NCBI GenBank assembly: GCA_022545705.1 | Contig: JACZQN010000005.1 | Span: forward strand, 1-47,458 | Length of the DNA: 47,458 nt | Origin: Nitrospirota bacterium | GTDB lineage: Bacteria; Nitrospirota; Nitrospiria; Nitrospirales; Nitrospiraceae | Direction: 5' to 3' | Part shown: positions 8,143 through 16,615 of the stretch, one piece after another | How positions within the stretch are numbered: position 1 is the first letter of the stretch | How the letters are laid out: every line of letters begins with the position of its first letter | Translations under genes and position numbers: made by a program | The notes under the pieces: generated by a model | Seen by the model: the letters and a program-made list of their open reading frames with translations, nothing else | Databases searched by the model: none | What the model was told of the DNA's origin: nothing

Positions 8143-9353
8143 GTCGGCAGGGCCACACCACACCACTCACAATCGCGCATGTGATCACCCAGTTGGAACT
8201 GGGCGGGGCGCAGCAGAACACCCTGTTCACCGTCTCTCACCTCAACCGCTTGTGGTTCCGTCCCATACTCATCACGGGTGAACCGGGGCTCCTGGATCAG
8301 GAGGCCCGATCCCTGAACGGCGTCCAGTTTCACCAGATTCCCTCGCTTGTGCGCCACATTCGACCGGTCAAGGATCTCCGGGCACTCCTTTCACTCACTC
8401 GCCTCCTGAGAAGATTAAGGCCTGACATCGTGCATACCCATAGCTCGAAGGCCGGGGTGTTGGGACGCTTAGCTGCCAAGTTCGCTGGAGTCCCGATCAT
8501 CATCCACACAATCCACGGCTTCGGTTTTACGCGTTATCAGCGTCCCTTGCGCCGCCAGGAATTTTTGGTTGCAGAGCGGATCGTGTCGAGGCTGACGACC
8601 AAATTCTTTGCGGTGTCGCATGCGAATCGTCGCATGGGTATCCAACTGGGACTGTTTCCGGAGGATCGCTGCGTGGTCATCAGAAGCGGGGTTGATCTGG
8701 CCGGCCTTCGGCGAACTCGTGTGGATGTAGTCGTGAAAAAACGAGAGCTGGGATGCGACCCAAACCGGCCAATGGTGGGCATGATCGCGCCCCTCAAACC
8801 ACAGAAAGCGCCCCTGGACTTTGTCCGTGTGGCTGGGCTTGTTCACCGGGTGAGAGCCGACGTCGAATTTGTGCTGGTCGGCGATGGGGAACTGCGGCAT
8901 GCGGTGGAGGTCGAGGTGAACCGCCTTAAACTGAAGGACGCATTTCGGCTCCTCGGCTGGCGACGCGATACTGCTGAGATCATGCGATGCCTCAACGTGT
9001 TTGTGCTGACCTCCCTGTGGGAGGGCTTGCCCAGAGTTTACCCGGAGGCGTTAGCCAGCGGGGTGCCGGTCGTGGGCACGCGAGTGGATGGCGCTGCGGA
9101 GGTGATCTGCGATGGAGTCAACGGGTTTCTGGCCGAGCCGGGGGACATCGACGGTCTGGCTCAGCGCCTCCTGTCGCTCCTGGACGACCCGGAGCTGGCA
9201 AGGAGCATGGGGAAGCAGGGGGAAGCCTTGCCGTCTGAGTTCGACATCCACCAAATGGTCCGGAGGCAGGAGCAGGAGTACGAGAGGCTGATGTCTGGGC
9301 TGACACACGGGGCCTCCGTGAATGAAGCTCGAGAGTTGGTACACCGCGGCTGA
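8139..9353 (+). CDS. Glycosyltransferase, GT4 family (probable CTG start)
   Basis: A GT-B glycosyltransferase with LGGAQQNT near the N-terminus, DIVHTHSSKAGVLGRLAA (typical of GT4), GMIAPLKPQKAP, FVLVGDGELR and the donor-site segment SLWEGLPRVYPEALASGVP. The first ordinary start codon is GTG at 8181, but that cuts into the first beta strand (TIAHVITQLELGG) and has no ribosome site. The frame is open back to 8106 and has no ATG, GTG or TTG there. A CTG at 8139 lies 5 bases after GGAGGA and overlaps the previous stop as CTGA, giving about 404 residues. I therefore place the start at CTG 8139; this is inference. Function is chain extension of the polysaccharide. Confidence 0.82.
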   Translation: MSRQGHTTPLTIAHVITQLELGGAQQNTLFTVSHLNRLWFRPILITGEPGLLDQEARSLNGVQFHQIPSLVRHIRPVKDLRALLSLTRLLRRLRPDIVHTHSSKAGVLGRLAAKFAGVPIIIHTIHGFGFTRYQRPLRRQEFLVAERIVSRLTTKFFAVSHANRRMGIQLGLFPEDRCVVIRSGVDLAGLRRTRVDVVVKKRELGCDPNRPMVGMIAPLKPQKAPLDFVRVAGLVHRVRADVEFVLVGDGELRHAVEVEVNRLKLKDAFRLLGWRRDTAEIMRCLNVFVLTSLWEGLPRVYPEALASGVPVVGTRVDGAAEVICDGVNGFLAEPGDIDGLAQRLLSLLDDPELARSMGKQGEALPSEFDIHQMVRRQEQEYERLMSGLTHGASVNEARELVHRG

Positions 9354-9376
9354 AGAATTGCGTGATGGAAACATTG

Positions 9377-9435
9377 AATCATTGAGCCATTGATTCATTG
9401 AGAGTATAACTCAACGAATCAATGACTCAATCATT
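9377..9435. repeat. Imperfect inverted repeat of ATTGA/TTCATTGA words
   Basis: Arms at 9377-9402 and 9410-9435 pair at 23 of 26 positions around a 7-base loop. The arms are made of short repeated words (attga, tgattcattga). It fills most of the gap between the glycosyltransferase and the aminotransferase. There is no T-rich tail after the stem, so it is not a standard rho-independent terminator. It may stabilise or attenuate the transcript. Confidence 0.75.
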
Positions 9436-9457
9436 AGATGGGTAACCGGAGCTTTTC

Positions 9458-10576
9458 ATGAAGGTTCCATTGCTGGATCTGAGGGCGCAATACCGGCAGA
9501 TACGAGCTGAGGTCATGGCGGCGATCGAGGCCGTCTGCGAGGAGCAGGGGTTTGTCTTAGGCCCACGCGTGATCGAGCTAGAGCAGGCACTCGCACGGTA
9601 TGTCGGGACTGCTCACGCCACCGGCGTCGCGTCGGGGAGTGACGCATTACTCCTGGCATTGATGGCGGTGGGGGTTGGCGGAGGCGATGAAGTCATCACG
9701 GTGCCTTACACGTTCTTTGCCACCGCGGGATCGATTTCGCGTCTGGGTGCAAAGCCGGTCTTTGTGGACATTGTCCCCCACACCTATAACATGGACCCGA
9801 GCGGGATCGAGAAGAACATCACCGCGCGGACGAAGGCGATCATTCCGGTTCACCTCTTCGGGCAGTGCGCCGCGATGGAAGACATCCTCGAGATTGCCAA
9901 GCGGCGCAAGGTCCCGGTCATCGAGGATGCCTGCCAGGCGATTGGCGCGGCACGCCGCGGAGTTCGCGCTGGAGCGTTTGGCGATGCTGGCTGTTTCAGC
10001 TTTTTCCCTTCAAAGAATCTGGGCGGGTTCGGCGATGGCGGTCTTGTGACCACCAACGATCCCAACCTGAACGAAGCTGTGGCGATGCTGCGCGTACACG
10101 GAAGCCGGGTCCGCTACGTGCACGAGCTCGTTGGCGCCAACAGCCGTTTGGACGCGCTTCAGGCCGCCATCCTACGCGTCAAACTCAATTACCTGGATCA
10201 GTGGACCGAGGCGCGAAGGCGCAATGCAGGCCGGTACGAACAGTTATTCAAGCAGGCGAACCTGCTGGATCGGGTGGTTCTCCCGAAGACCGAGACGGAC
10301 AATGTGCATGTGTTCAACCAATTCACGATTCGCGCGAAACAGCGGGATGATCTTCGGACCTACCTGAAAGAGAAGGGCATCGGGACCGAAATTTACTACC
10401 CGGTGCCGCTCCATCTGCAGAGCTGTTATCGTGAACTGGGGTATCAGAAAGGCGATCTGCCGGTATCAGAGCGAGCGGCGGAAGAAGTGCTCTCGATTCC
10501 GGTTTATGCCGAGCTCACGGACGATCAGCTTGTTTACGTCGTTGACCAGATCTCAAGTTACTACCGGGCGCATTGA
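9458..10576 (+). CDS. DegT/DnrJ/EryC1/StrS-family sugar aminotransferase
   Basis: A 372-residue PLP-dependent aminotransferase that converts a keto-sugar nucleotide to an amino sugar. It has the family's start PLLDLRAQYRQI, the cofactor region GSDALLLAL, the VPVIEDACQAIGA segment whose Asp contacts the PLP ring nitrogen, and the internal aldimine lysine in FFPSKNLGGFGDGG (Lys186). The last third has the HVFNQFTIRAKQR and YYPVPLHLQ segments typical of the WecE/QdtB/PerA type. The start ATG follows CCGGAG. No matching ketosugar synthesis gene other than gmd is present in the window, so the substrate could be a GDP-4-keto sugar or a UDP-keto sugar made elsewhere. Confidence 0.9.
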   Translation: MKVPLLDLRAQYRQIRAEVMAAIEAVCEEQGFVLGPRVIELEQALARYVGTAHATGVASGSDALLLALMAVGVGGGDEVITVPYTFFATAGSISRLGAKPVFVDIVPHTYNMDPSGIEKNITARTKAIIPVHLFGQCAAMEDILEIAKRRKVPVIEDACQAIGAARRGVRAGAFGDAGCFSFFPSKNLGGFGDGGLVTTNDPNLNEAVAMLRVHGSRVRYVHELVGANSRLDALQAAILRVKLNYLDQWTEARRRNAGRYEQLFKQANLLDRVVLPKTETDNVHVFNQFTIRAKQRDDLRTYLKEKGIGTEIYYPVPLHLQSCYRELGYQKGDLPVSERAAEEVLSIPVYAELTDDQLVYVVDQISSYYRAH

Positions 10577-10678
10577 GAAGGCAAGTGACCACCGGAGTGA
10601 AGGCACGCAGGGAGTCTTCAACGGCGTATGGTCGGGGATTGTCGCGCGGCTGAGGTCGTGAAGGAAGCAAGGCCTGTC

Positions 10679-11608
10679 ATGCAACGGATCATTGGGGTCC
10701 TGTTCGTTGTGCTTGTTGGGACCGCGGCGGCTCAGGCTCAGGATCTCACTCCCAGACAGATCTACGAGCGTGCCGCATCCTCAGTCGTGCTGGTATTGGG
10801 CTATTCGCAGGATGGCGAGCGAGGAAGCGGCGGGACAGGGTCGATCATCGGGCAGGGCGGGCTGGTGCTGACCAATGCTCATGTGGTAGTCGAGGCACGC
10901 ACGGGACGCCCATTCCCCAGGCTGTTTGTGTACTTGAAGCCGGACCGGGTCACAGGCCATCAGACGACTGACTTATCAAGAAGAAAGAACGCGACCGTGG
11001 TCGCGTTTTCACAGGGCCTGGACCTCGCTGTATTGAAACTTCAAACGACCACTACAGCCTTGCCGGTCTTGGAAGTAGGGGATTCAGATAAGGTGCGGAT
11101 TGGGGACCCTGTCGTGGCAATAGGGCATCCGGAGCAGGGGGGACTCTGGACCTTGACGACGGGCGTCGTGAGCGCGGAGTTTCATGATTTCAACAAGATC
11201 AAAGGGAAGCATGTCTTTCAGACAGAGACAGGTCTCAACCGCGGCAACTCTGGTGGACCCCTGCTGAACACAGAAGGGCAGATGATCGGTGTGAATAGCG
11301 CAATTGCCCGCGTGGCTGCGGATGGCACGCCGATCACCAGCATCAGTTTTGCGCTGAAGTCGAACGTGGCGTCGAACTGGTTGAAAGAACAGCGAATCAG
11401 GGGGCAGGCTCAGACAGGAGTTCGAGCACACACGGGTTCGCGAAGTAGACCTTCCGAAACTTCCATCACACCCAAGGCCCCCACGCCTGAACCTCATAGC
11501 CAATCTCGCCCGTACGACCTCGATCAGTTGATCAGTGAGCGGAGCCGAATTGAGGCTGAGTTGGAAGACATGATCGAGGAAATGCGCGGCAGGACGCGCC
11601 GGCGATAA
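10679..11608 (+). CDS. Exported trypsin-like serine protease, S1C (Do/HtrA-like) without PDZ
   Basis: A 309-residue protein with a Sec signal peptide (MQRIIGVLFVVLVGTAAAQA). I chose the ATG at 10679 because it puts the signal peptide at the N-terminus; an upstream ATG at 10628 would add 17 unrelated residues. The catalytic triad is visible: His in LTNAHVVV, Asp in GLDLAVLKL and Ser in GLNRGNSGGPLLN. The protease domain ends near SNWLKEQ. A proline- and serine-rich linker and a short charged helix (ERSRIEAELEDMIEEM) follow, with no PDZ domain. The role is probably periplasmic protein quality control. It follows the polysaccharide locus but is not an obvious part of it. Confidence 0.85.
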   Translation: MQRIIGVLFVVLVGTAAAQAQDLTPRQIYERAASSVVLVLGYSQDGERGSGGTGSIIGQGGLVLTNAHVVVEARTGRPFPRLFVYLKPDRVTGHQTTDLSRRKNATVVAFSQGLDLAVLKLQTTTTALPVLEVGDSDKVRIGDPVVAIGHPEQGGLWTLTTGVVSAEFHDFNKIKGKHVFQTETGLNRGNSGGPLLNTEGQMIGVNSAIARVAADGTPITSISFALKSNVASNWLKEQRIRGQAQTGVRAHTGSRSRPSETSITPKAPTPEPHSQSRPYDLDQLISERSRIEAELEDMIEEMRGRTRRR

Positions 11609-11713
11609 CCAGGGGGGAACGGGATCCTCTCGCCGCAGCCTCTCTCTTCCATATCCATCTTGCTCAGGCCTGCCCAAAGAGCGTATCATCAAGCTACCTA
11701 GGGGGGAGGCGCT

Positions 11714-12487
11714 ATGGAAAAACAAGCTAGTACTCAACCGACGCGTGGGTTATCTCTGGATCGTGGTCTCGAGCGGATGCGGCAGCAACACGCTCGTTTG
11801 ACGCCGTTGCTGATGAAACGGAGTGATGCATCAACGCTTGAAGCGTTCGACCTGGAAGCGGAGCGGTTGATCACAGAGGTCTTTGGCGAGACTTCCGAGA
11901 TGTTGGAGGCGTATGAGAATGCACAGCTTGGCGAAACCTCAAGCCTTGTCAATATACCGGAAGAGGCACAAGAAGGCGGAGTGCAGGATAGCGATCAGGG
12001 CAGTCTCCATTTGCGAAGGCGCGTGTTAGAAACCTGTATCGCGGACCTTGAAGCTCGCCGAGCAGCGGCGACGCAGAAGCAGCGCACAGGCCCACAACTG
12101 TTGATCGGTCCGCAGATCGCCGACCATATGACCCCGGAAATCCGAAGCGTTCCTATCGACGCGACCCTGAAGCAAGCCAGTCATCTGATGCAAGAATGGA
12201 GGATCGGTTCGTTGCTGGTTGCCGACGGCCGCTATTATGTTGGAATCATCACCGATACCGACCTGGCTCGGGAAGTGGTGGCACAGGGTCTTGATGCAAC
12301 CACCGCAACCGTCCGGGGCAGTATGCGGCAGCCTCCGATTACCATCGAGAGCAGTCAGCCGATCATTGAAGGGGTTCGGCTGATGAAGGACAAGGCAACC
12401 CGCCATCTCGCGGTGACTGAACATGGTGAGATCATCGGAGTCCTCTCGGTTTCAAATATTTTAAGATATTATTCAGGAGTGGCGTAG
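11714..12487 (+). CDS. CBS-domain pair protein
   Basis: A 257-residue protein. The C-terminal half is a Bateman module of two CBS domains: the first from about MTPEIRSVPIDATL through GIITDTDLAREVV, the second from MRQPPITIESSQPI through GVLSVSNILRYYSG. Such modules bind adenine nucleotides and act as energy sensors. The N-terminal ~130 residues are polar and helical and belong to no family I recognise. The start has a strong GGGGGAGG ribosome site. The partner it regulates is not evident; the zinc-ribbon gene after it may be co-transcribed. Confidence 0.82.
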   Translation: MEKQASTQPTRGLSLDRGLERMRQQHARLTPLLMKRSDASTLEAFDLEAERLITEVFGETSEMLEAYENAQLGETSSLVNIPEEAQEGGVQDSDQGSLHLRRRVLETCIADLEARRAAATQKQRTGPQLLIGPQIADHMTPEIRSVPIDATLKQASHLMQEWRIGSLLVADGRYYVGIITDTDLAREVVAQGLDATTATVRGSMRQPPITIESSQPIIEGVRLMKDKATRHLAVTEHGEIIGVLSVSNILRYYSGVA

Positions 12488-12540
12488 CGCAGGCCGCGCT
12501 GAGTTCGATACCTTCTCTGTCGGAGGCATGGAGGTGGATC

Positions 12541-12900
12541 ATGGGACCAACCAAGGTGATCCCTAAAGGAAACGCACTGTATGAGGTGAAAAGCGGGAAG
12601 CTGGTCAAAGATGGATTCACCAGCCGGCAGGAGATCGAGGATTACGTCGCGCATCATTATACTGTCCTCCCTGTCGTGGACAATGCCGGGAACGACTGGT
12701 TGCTGGAGGGCCAGCCCATCTACTGCCTGCGAGGGTCCCGGTACGAGACCGTGGACGATGAGCAGCTCCAGTTGAGTCGGTGTCCTGATTGCGGAGGGAT
12801 GGGGGTTCGCAGTGATGTGCCTATGGTCGAGTCAGATGTCATTAGATGTGTCGCCTGCGGCAATGAGTTTGATACCAGATTAGAAATGATGGAGACGTAG
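12541..12900 (+). CDS. Small zinc-ribbon protein of unknown function
   Basis: A 119-residue hypothetical protein starting at an ATG with a good GGAGGTG site. The C-terminal third has two cysteine pairs, CPDCGG and CVACGNEF, about 24 residues apart, the pattern of a zinc ribbon. The N-terminal part has no motif I recognise. It lies 53 bases after the CBS protein on the same strand, and faces ilvD across only 23 bases. A nucleic-acid or protein-binding accessory role is possible but not shown. Confidence 0.65.
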   Translation: MGPTKVIPKGNALYEVKSGKLVKDGFTSRQEIEDYVAHHYTVLPVVDNAGNDWLLEGQPIYCLRGSRYETVDDEQLQLSRCPDCGGMGVRSDVPMVESDVIRCVACGNEFDTRLEMMET

Positions 12901-12923
12901 TCTCTCTCCAAGACGCCGTTGCA

Positions 12924-14597
12924 CTAGCTCGTCACCGCTCCTTCCGATGCTGAAGAAACATGCCGTGCGTACTTGGCCATGACACCGGTGGTGTAACGAG
13001 GGACCGGGGGCTTCCAGAGGCGGAGTCGGGATCTGAGTTCCTTCTCGGTCAGCTCGACGTCCAGCCGGCGGGCAGCCACGTCGAAGACGATCATGTCGCC
13101 GTTTTGGAGCGCGGCGATCGGCCCGCCTTGCGCGGCTTCCGGCGCCACGTGGCCTGCCATCAGTCCATGCGTGGCACCGGAGAATCGGCCGTCGGTGAGC
13201 AGGGCGACGGACTCTCCCAGGCCGGCTCCCACGATGGCACCGGTCACGCCTAGCATCTCGCGCATCCCCGGGCCTCCTTGGGGACCTTCGTAGCGGATCA
13301 CCACGACATCCCCGGCTCGAATCTCGTTCTGTTGAACGGCAGTGAAGGCGTCTTCCTCTCGATCAAAGACCTTCGCTGGACCTCGATGTGTCATACGCTC
13401 GTGGCCGGCGACCTTCACGACGCAACCTTCCGGGGCCAGGTTTCCTTTCAAGATGACCATGCCTCCGGTAGGTTTGATCGGGTTGGACAATGACCGCAAG
13501 ACCTGCTGCCCAGCCGTTTCAGTTGCCTGCCGCGCCTCGTCTCCGATTGTCCGGCCGGTCACGGTCAGCTCGTCAGCGTGCAGCATTCCCGCGTCCAGCA
13601 AGCGCTTGGCTACCAGAGTGGTGCCCCCGGCAGCGAAGAGATCGGTTGCCATGAACCGGCCACCAGGCTTGAGGTCAGCGAGTAGCGGCACCTTCCGGTT
13701 GATGAGATCGAAGTCATCAATGCTGAGGTCAATCCCGGCCTCTCGGGCGACAGCCAGCAAGTGCAGCACAGCGTTTGTGGACCCCCCCGTCGTGGCCACC
13801 GCGGCGATCGCGTTCTCCAGCGCCTTGCGCGTGATAATTTGGCTTGGGCGGAGCTCTTTCCGAAGCAGGTCCATCACCATCTGGCCGCACTGCATCGCCA
13901 CGTCATCCTTCCGGGGGTCCATGGCCGGGACACCGTTACAGCCCATGGGCGAGATGCCCAGAAACTCAAAGGCGATGGCCATCGTGTTCGCCGTGAACTG
14001 CCCCCCGCACGCACCGGGTCCCGGACAGGCATGGTCCTCCAGGTCGCGCAGGTCCGCGGTGGACATCTTGCCGGCTGCGTGCGCGCCGACCGCTTCGAAG
14101 ACATCCTGGATCGTCACGCTGTGACCACGGTACTGACCGGGCATGATGGAGCCGCCGTAGAGCATCAGCGAAGGGAGATTCAAGCGGACGAGCGCCATCA
14201 CCGCGCCGGGGATCGTCTTGTCGCAACCTGAGAGGGCTACGACCGCGTCAAACAAGTGCCCGCGCGCGACCAGTTCGATCGAGTCGGCGATGACCTCGCG
14301 GCTAATCAGCGACGCCTTCATGCCCTCTGTTCCCATGGCGATGCCGTCGGAGACCGCGATGGTGTTGTATTCGATCGGGGTGCCGCCGCCGGCACGGATG
14401 CCGGCTTTCACCTTCTCGGAAAGCCGGCGAAGGTGAAAGTTGCAGGGCATGACCTCGATCCAGGTGTTCGCGACCCCGACCAACGGGCGGGACAGGTCGT
14501 CGTCCGTAAACCCGACGGCTTTGAGCATCGCGCGAGCCGGCGCCCGGCCGGGACCATCGAGGAGAGCATGACTGTTACGCCTTAGCCTCTCTCCCAT
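12924..14597 (-). CDS. ilvD: Dihydroxy-acid dehydratase
   Basis: Dehydrates 2,3-dihydroxy-isovalerate and its methylvalerate homologue to the 2-keto acids of valine and isoleucine synthesis. It has 557 residues, the usual length. The iron-sulfur cysteines are seen in VMPCNFH (about residue 52), [10 protein letters not shown] and [26 protein letters not shown] and the late [11 protein letters not shown] segment are also family hallmarks. The start is ATG with AGGGAGG upstream. No other branched-chain gene is adjacent. It is the last gene of a long minus-strand series, separated from marC by 56 bases. Confidence 0.96.
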   Translation of the reverse strand: MGERLRRNSHALLDGPGRAPARAMLKAVGFTDDDLSRPLVGVANTWIEVMPCNFHLRRLSEKVKAGIRAGGGTPIEYNTIAVSDGIAMGTEGMKASLISREVIADSIELVARGHLFDAVVALSGCDKTIPGAVMALVRLNLPSLMLYGGSIMPGQYRGHSVTIQDVFEAVGAHAAGKMSTADLRDLEDHACPGPGACGGQFTANTMAIAFEFLGISPMGCNGVPAMDPRKDDVAMQCGQMVMDLLRKELRPSQIITRKALENAIAAVATTGGSTNAVLHLLAVAREAGIDLSIDDFDLINRKVPLLADLKPGGRFMATDLFAAGGTTLVAKRLLDAGMLHADELTVTGRTIGDEARQATETAGQQVLRSLSNPIKPTGGMVILKGNLAPEGCVVKVAGHERMTHRGPAKVFDREEDAFTAVQQNEIRAGDVVVIRYEGPQGGPGMREMLGVTGAIVGAGLGESVALLTDGRFSGATHGLMAGHVAPEAAQGGPIAALQNGDMIVFDVAARRLDVELTEKELRSRLRLWKPPVPRYTTGVMAKYARHVSSASEGAVTS

Positions 14598-14653
14598 CGT
14601 ATTGCCTCCCTATGAACCGATCAAAGAAGCGATAAATGAAGATTCCTTCGCGA

Positions 14654-15289
14654 TCAAGGCCCAAGTAGGCCGTCTTCTCCCTTCAGGGCGTTGAAAATAA
14701 ACTGCACCGCCACTGTCGCCAGCAAGAGGCCCATCAGGCGGGTGATGATCTTTTCAATGATAGGGCTGAGCCAATGCGAACCACGTGCGGCCAGGGCCAG
14801 GGCCACGTAGCTTGCCAACCCTGCTGCGACGACGCAAGCCAGCAACACACCGCGCTGGAGCCAGTCCGTCGCCTGCGCTTCGAGAAGGATCACGGCAGAG
14901 ATGGCCCCAGGGCCCGCCATCAACGGAATTGCAGGGGGTGTGATCGCGACATCTTCTTTGCCGGCTCCCTCGGCCGTCTCCTCGGCGGTTTCCTGCACAG
15001 CGGATCGTTGCCCCCGCAGCATATCCAGCGCGACGAGCAAGAGAACGAGCCTACCTGCCACCTGGAGGGCCTGCAGGGTCACCCCCAAGGCTCGAAAGAG
15101 GGTCTGTCCCAGGAAGCCAAACCCGGCCAGGATCAGCACGGTGACCACGCAGGCCACTCGCGCTGTGCGTACGCGCTGCGCGACGGAGTCCCGAGCCGTC
15201 ATGGCGATGAAAGCCGGCACTGCCGCGATCGGGTCCACGATGACAAAGAGCGAGCTGAACGCAAACACCGCGTACTCAGCTATTGACAT
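14654..15289 (-). CDS. MarC-family integral membrane protein
   Basis: A 211-residue polytopic protein with six likely membrane segments. Family marks are the N-terminal FVIVDPIAAVPAFIAMT, and IPLMAGPGAISAVILL in the second half with the conserved AGPGAI. MarC-type (UPF0056) proteins are inner-membrane proteins of uncertain function; they were once linked to multiple antibiotic resistance but that role was not upheld. The start ATG shares one base with the stop of the upstream dnaJ-like gene (TAATG), so the two are translationally coupled. Confidence 0.88.
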   Translation of the reverse strand: MSIAEYAVFAFSSLFVIVDPIAAVPAFIAMTARDSVAQRVRTARVACVVTVLILAGFGFLGQTLFRALGVTLQALQVAGRLVLLLVALDMLRGQRSAVQETAEETAEGAGKEDVAITPPAIPLMAGPGAISAVILLEAQATDWLQRGVLLACVVAAGLASYVALALAARGSHWLSPIIEKIITRLMGLLLATVAVQFIFNALKGEDGLLGP

Positions 15290-16362
15290 TACGGCTCACT
15301 GCTGGGTGTGGGCCCGGTTCCCTCAGTCCGTGCCTGCCCTGTCTGTTGGAGCAGGTCCGCTCGAGGATCCGGATGAGAGAACTGACTGAGCTGCTCGTAC
15401 AGCCGGCGTTCTTCATCTCCGAAGGAAGTCGGCATCACGATCTGTAGAGACAAAAACAAATCGCCCCGACCTCCCGATGTAGTCGGGAGCCCCTTGCCCC
15501 TGAGTCGGAGTTTTCCGCCCGCTCGGCTCCCTCGGGGGACTTTGACCCGGACAGGGCCGGACAACGTCGGCGCCAGGACTTCGCCCCCCAAAGCCGCCTC
15601 CCACGGCCACACAGGCAGCTTTGCGTGAAGGTCGGCGCCCTCGCGTTGAAATACCCCATCGGGCACAACGTGGGTACGAAGATAGAGATCGCCGGGTTTT
15701 CCACTCCCCGTTCCTGGCGCCCCTTTACCTGCGACACGGACACGGGTGCCGTCCTGAACGCCGGCCGGGATCTTCACGTCGATCGTACGGGCCTCGGTCC
15801 TGGTGCCGGTGCCGGTGCACGTTGCGCACCTCCGCCCACGGAGGTGGCCGGTCCCTTTGCAGGTTGAGCACGGGACTGGTTCCGAAACTTCGACGCGACG
15901 CGTCGCGCCGGTCAGCACGTCGCGCAATGACAACCGGACGCCCGTTTCCAGGTCAGGACCAGGCCTGGCGGATCCTCGAAAGGCCGCGCCAGCTCCACTC
16001 CGCGAGCGTCTCCCGACGAGCTCGTCGAGCACATCGCTGAAGTCAAATCCTTCGAAGGTGGTGGATTCCGGACCAGCTGTCCAACCGGACTGGGCCTGAT
16101 GTCGAGCCCGCTCAACGGCTTCCGCTTCCTGCCATCGGTGGCCGTAGCGGTCGTATTTCTTCCGCGTTTCAGGACTGCCCAGCACTTCATGCGCTTCGTT
16201 CAGCTCCTTGAACTTCTGCTCCATTTGAGTTTTTCTCGGGCCGGTATGCAGGTCAGGATGGTACTGGCGGGCGAGCCGACGATAGGCTTTTTTAATCTGG
16301 TCCGCCGTCGCTGTTCGCTGGAGTCCTAAGATGTCGTAGTAGTCTCGCGTCGATGAGGCCAT
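15289..16362 (-). CDS. DnaJ/CbpA-like Hsp40 co-chaperone with a single zinc centre
   Basis: A 357-residue J-domain protein that would stimulate DnaK ATPase and pass on unfolded clients. The J domain spans residues 7-75 with HPD at 35-37. A linker follows, containing FEGFDFSDVLDELVG instead of a long Gly/Phe stretch. The cysteine region has only two motifs, CSTCKGTG and CATCTGTG, giving four cysteines where classic DnaJ has eight. Two client-binding C-terminal domains follow (VKIPAGVQDGTRVRV, then VKVPRGSRAGGKLRLRGKG). It is thus between DnaJ (full zinc region) and CbpA (none). It is followed by marC with a one-base overlap. No dnaK or grpE is nearby. Confidence 0.85.
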   Translation of the reverse strand: MASSTRDYYDILGLQRTATADQIKKAYRRLARQYHPDLHTGPRKTQMEQKFKELNEAHEVLGSPETRKKYDRYGHRWQEAEAVERARHQAQSGWTAGPESTTFEGFDFSDVLDELVGRRSRSGAGAAFRGSARPGPDLETGVRLSLRDVLTGATRRVEVSEPVPCSTCKGTGHLRGRRCATCTGTGTRTEARTIDVKIPAGVQDGTRVRVAGKGAPGTGSGKPGDLYLRTHVVPDGVFQREGADLHAKLPVWPWEAALGGEVLAPTLSGPVRVKVPRGSRAGGKLRLRGKGLPTTSGGRGDLFLSLQIVMPTSFGDEERRLYEQLSQFSHPDPRADLLQQTGQARTEGTGPTPSSEP

Positions 16363-16615
16363 CCAGCATGACTCGCAGCAATGTCAGTCCGCACCGCTCA
16401 TCCAGACATGCAGCTTACGGGGTCCACGTGTCCTTTTCAAGAGCACGTCCCGCGGTAACGATTCCGTACGCATTCTCTGTCACGGAAACAACGTCGAATT
16501 GGGCTCCCACAACAATCAGCAAGCACTACGATCCGGCGACAACTGGCCAAGCATCGCTCGCTTCACCCACGCTTCTCCCAACCGGGACAATGGAGATCGG
16601 GCTTGGAGTCCGGAG

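Noticed and set aside
16363-16615. Plus-strand open frames between dnaJ-like and malK genes
   Set aside because: No motif, no ribosome site, and they overlap both neighbouring genes. I see no gene in this 253-base gap; it probably holds the dnaJ-marC promoter.
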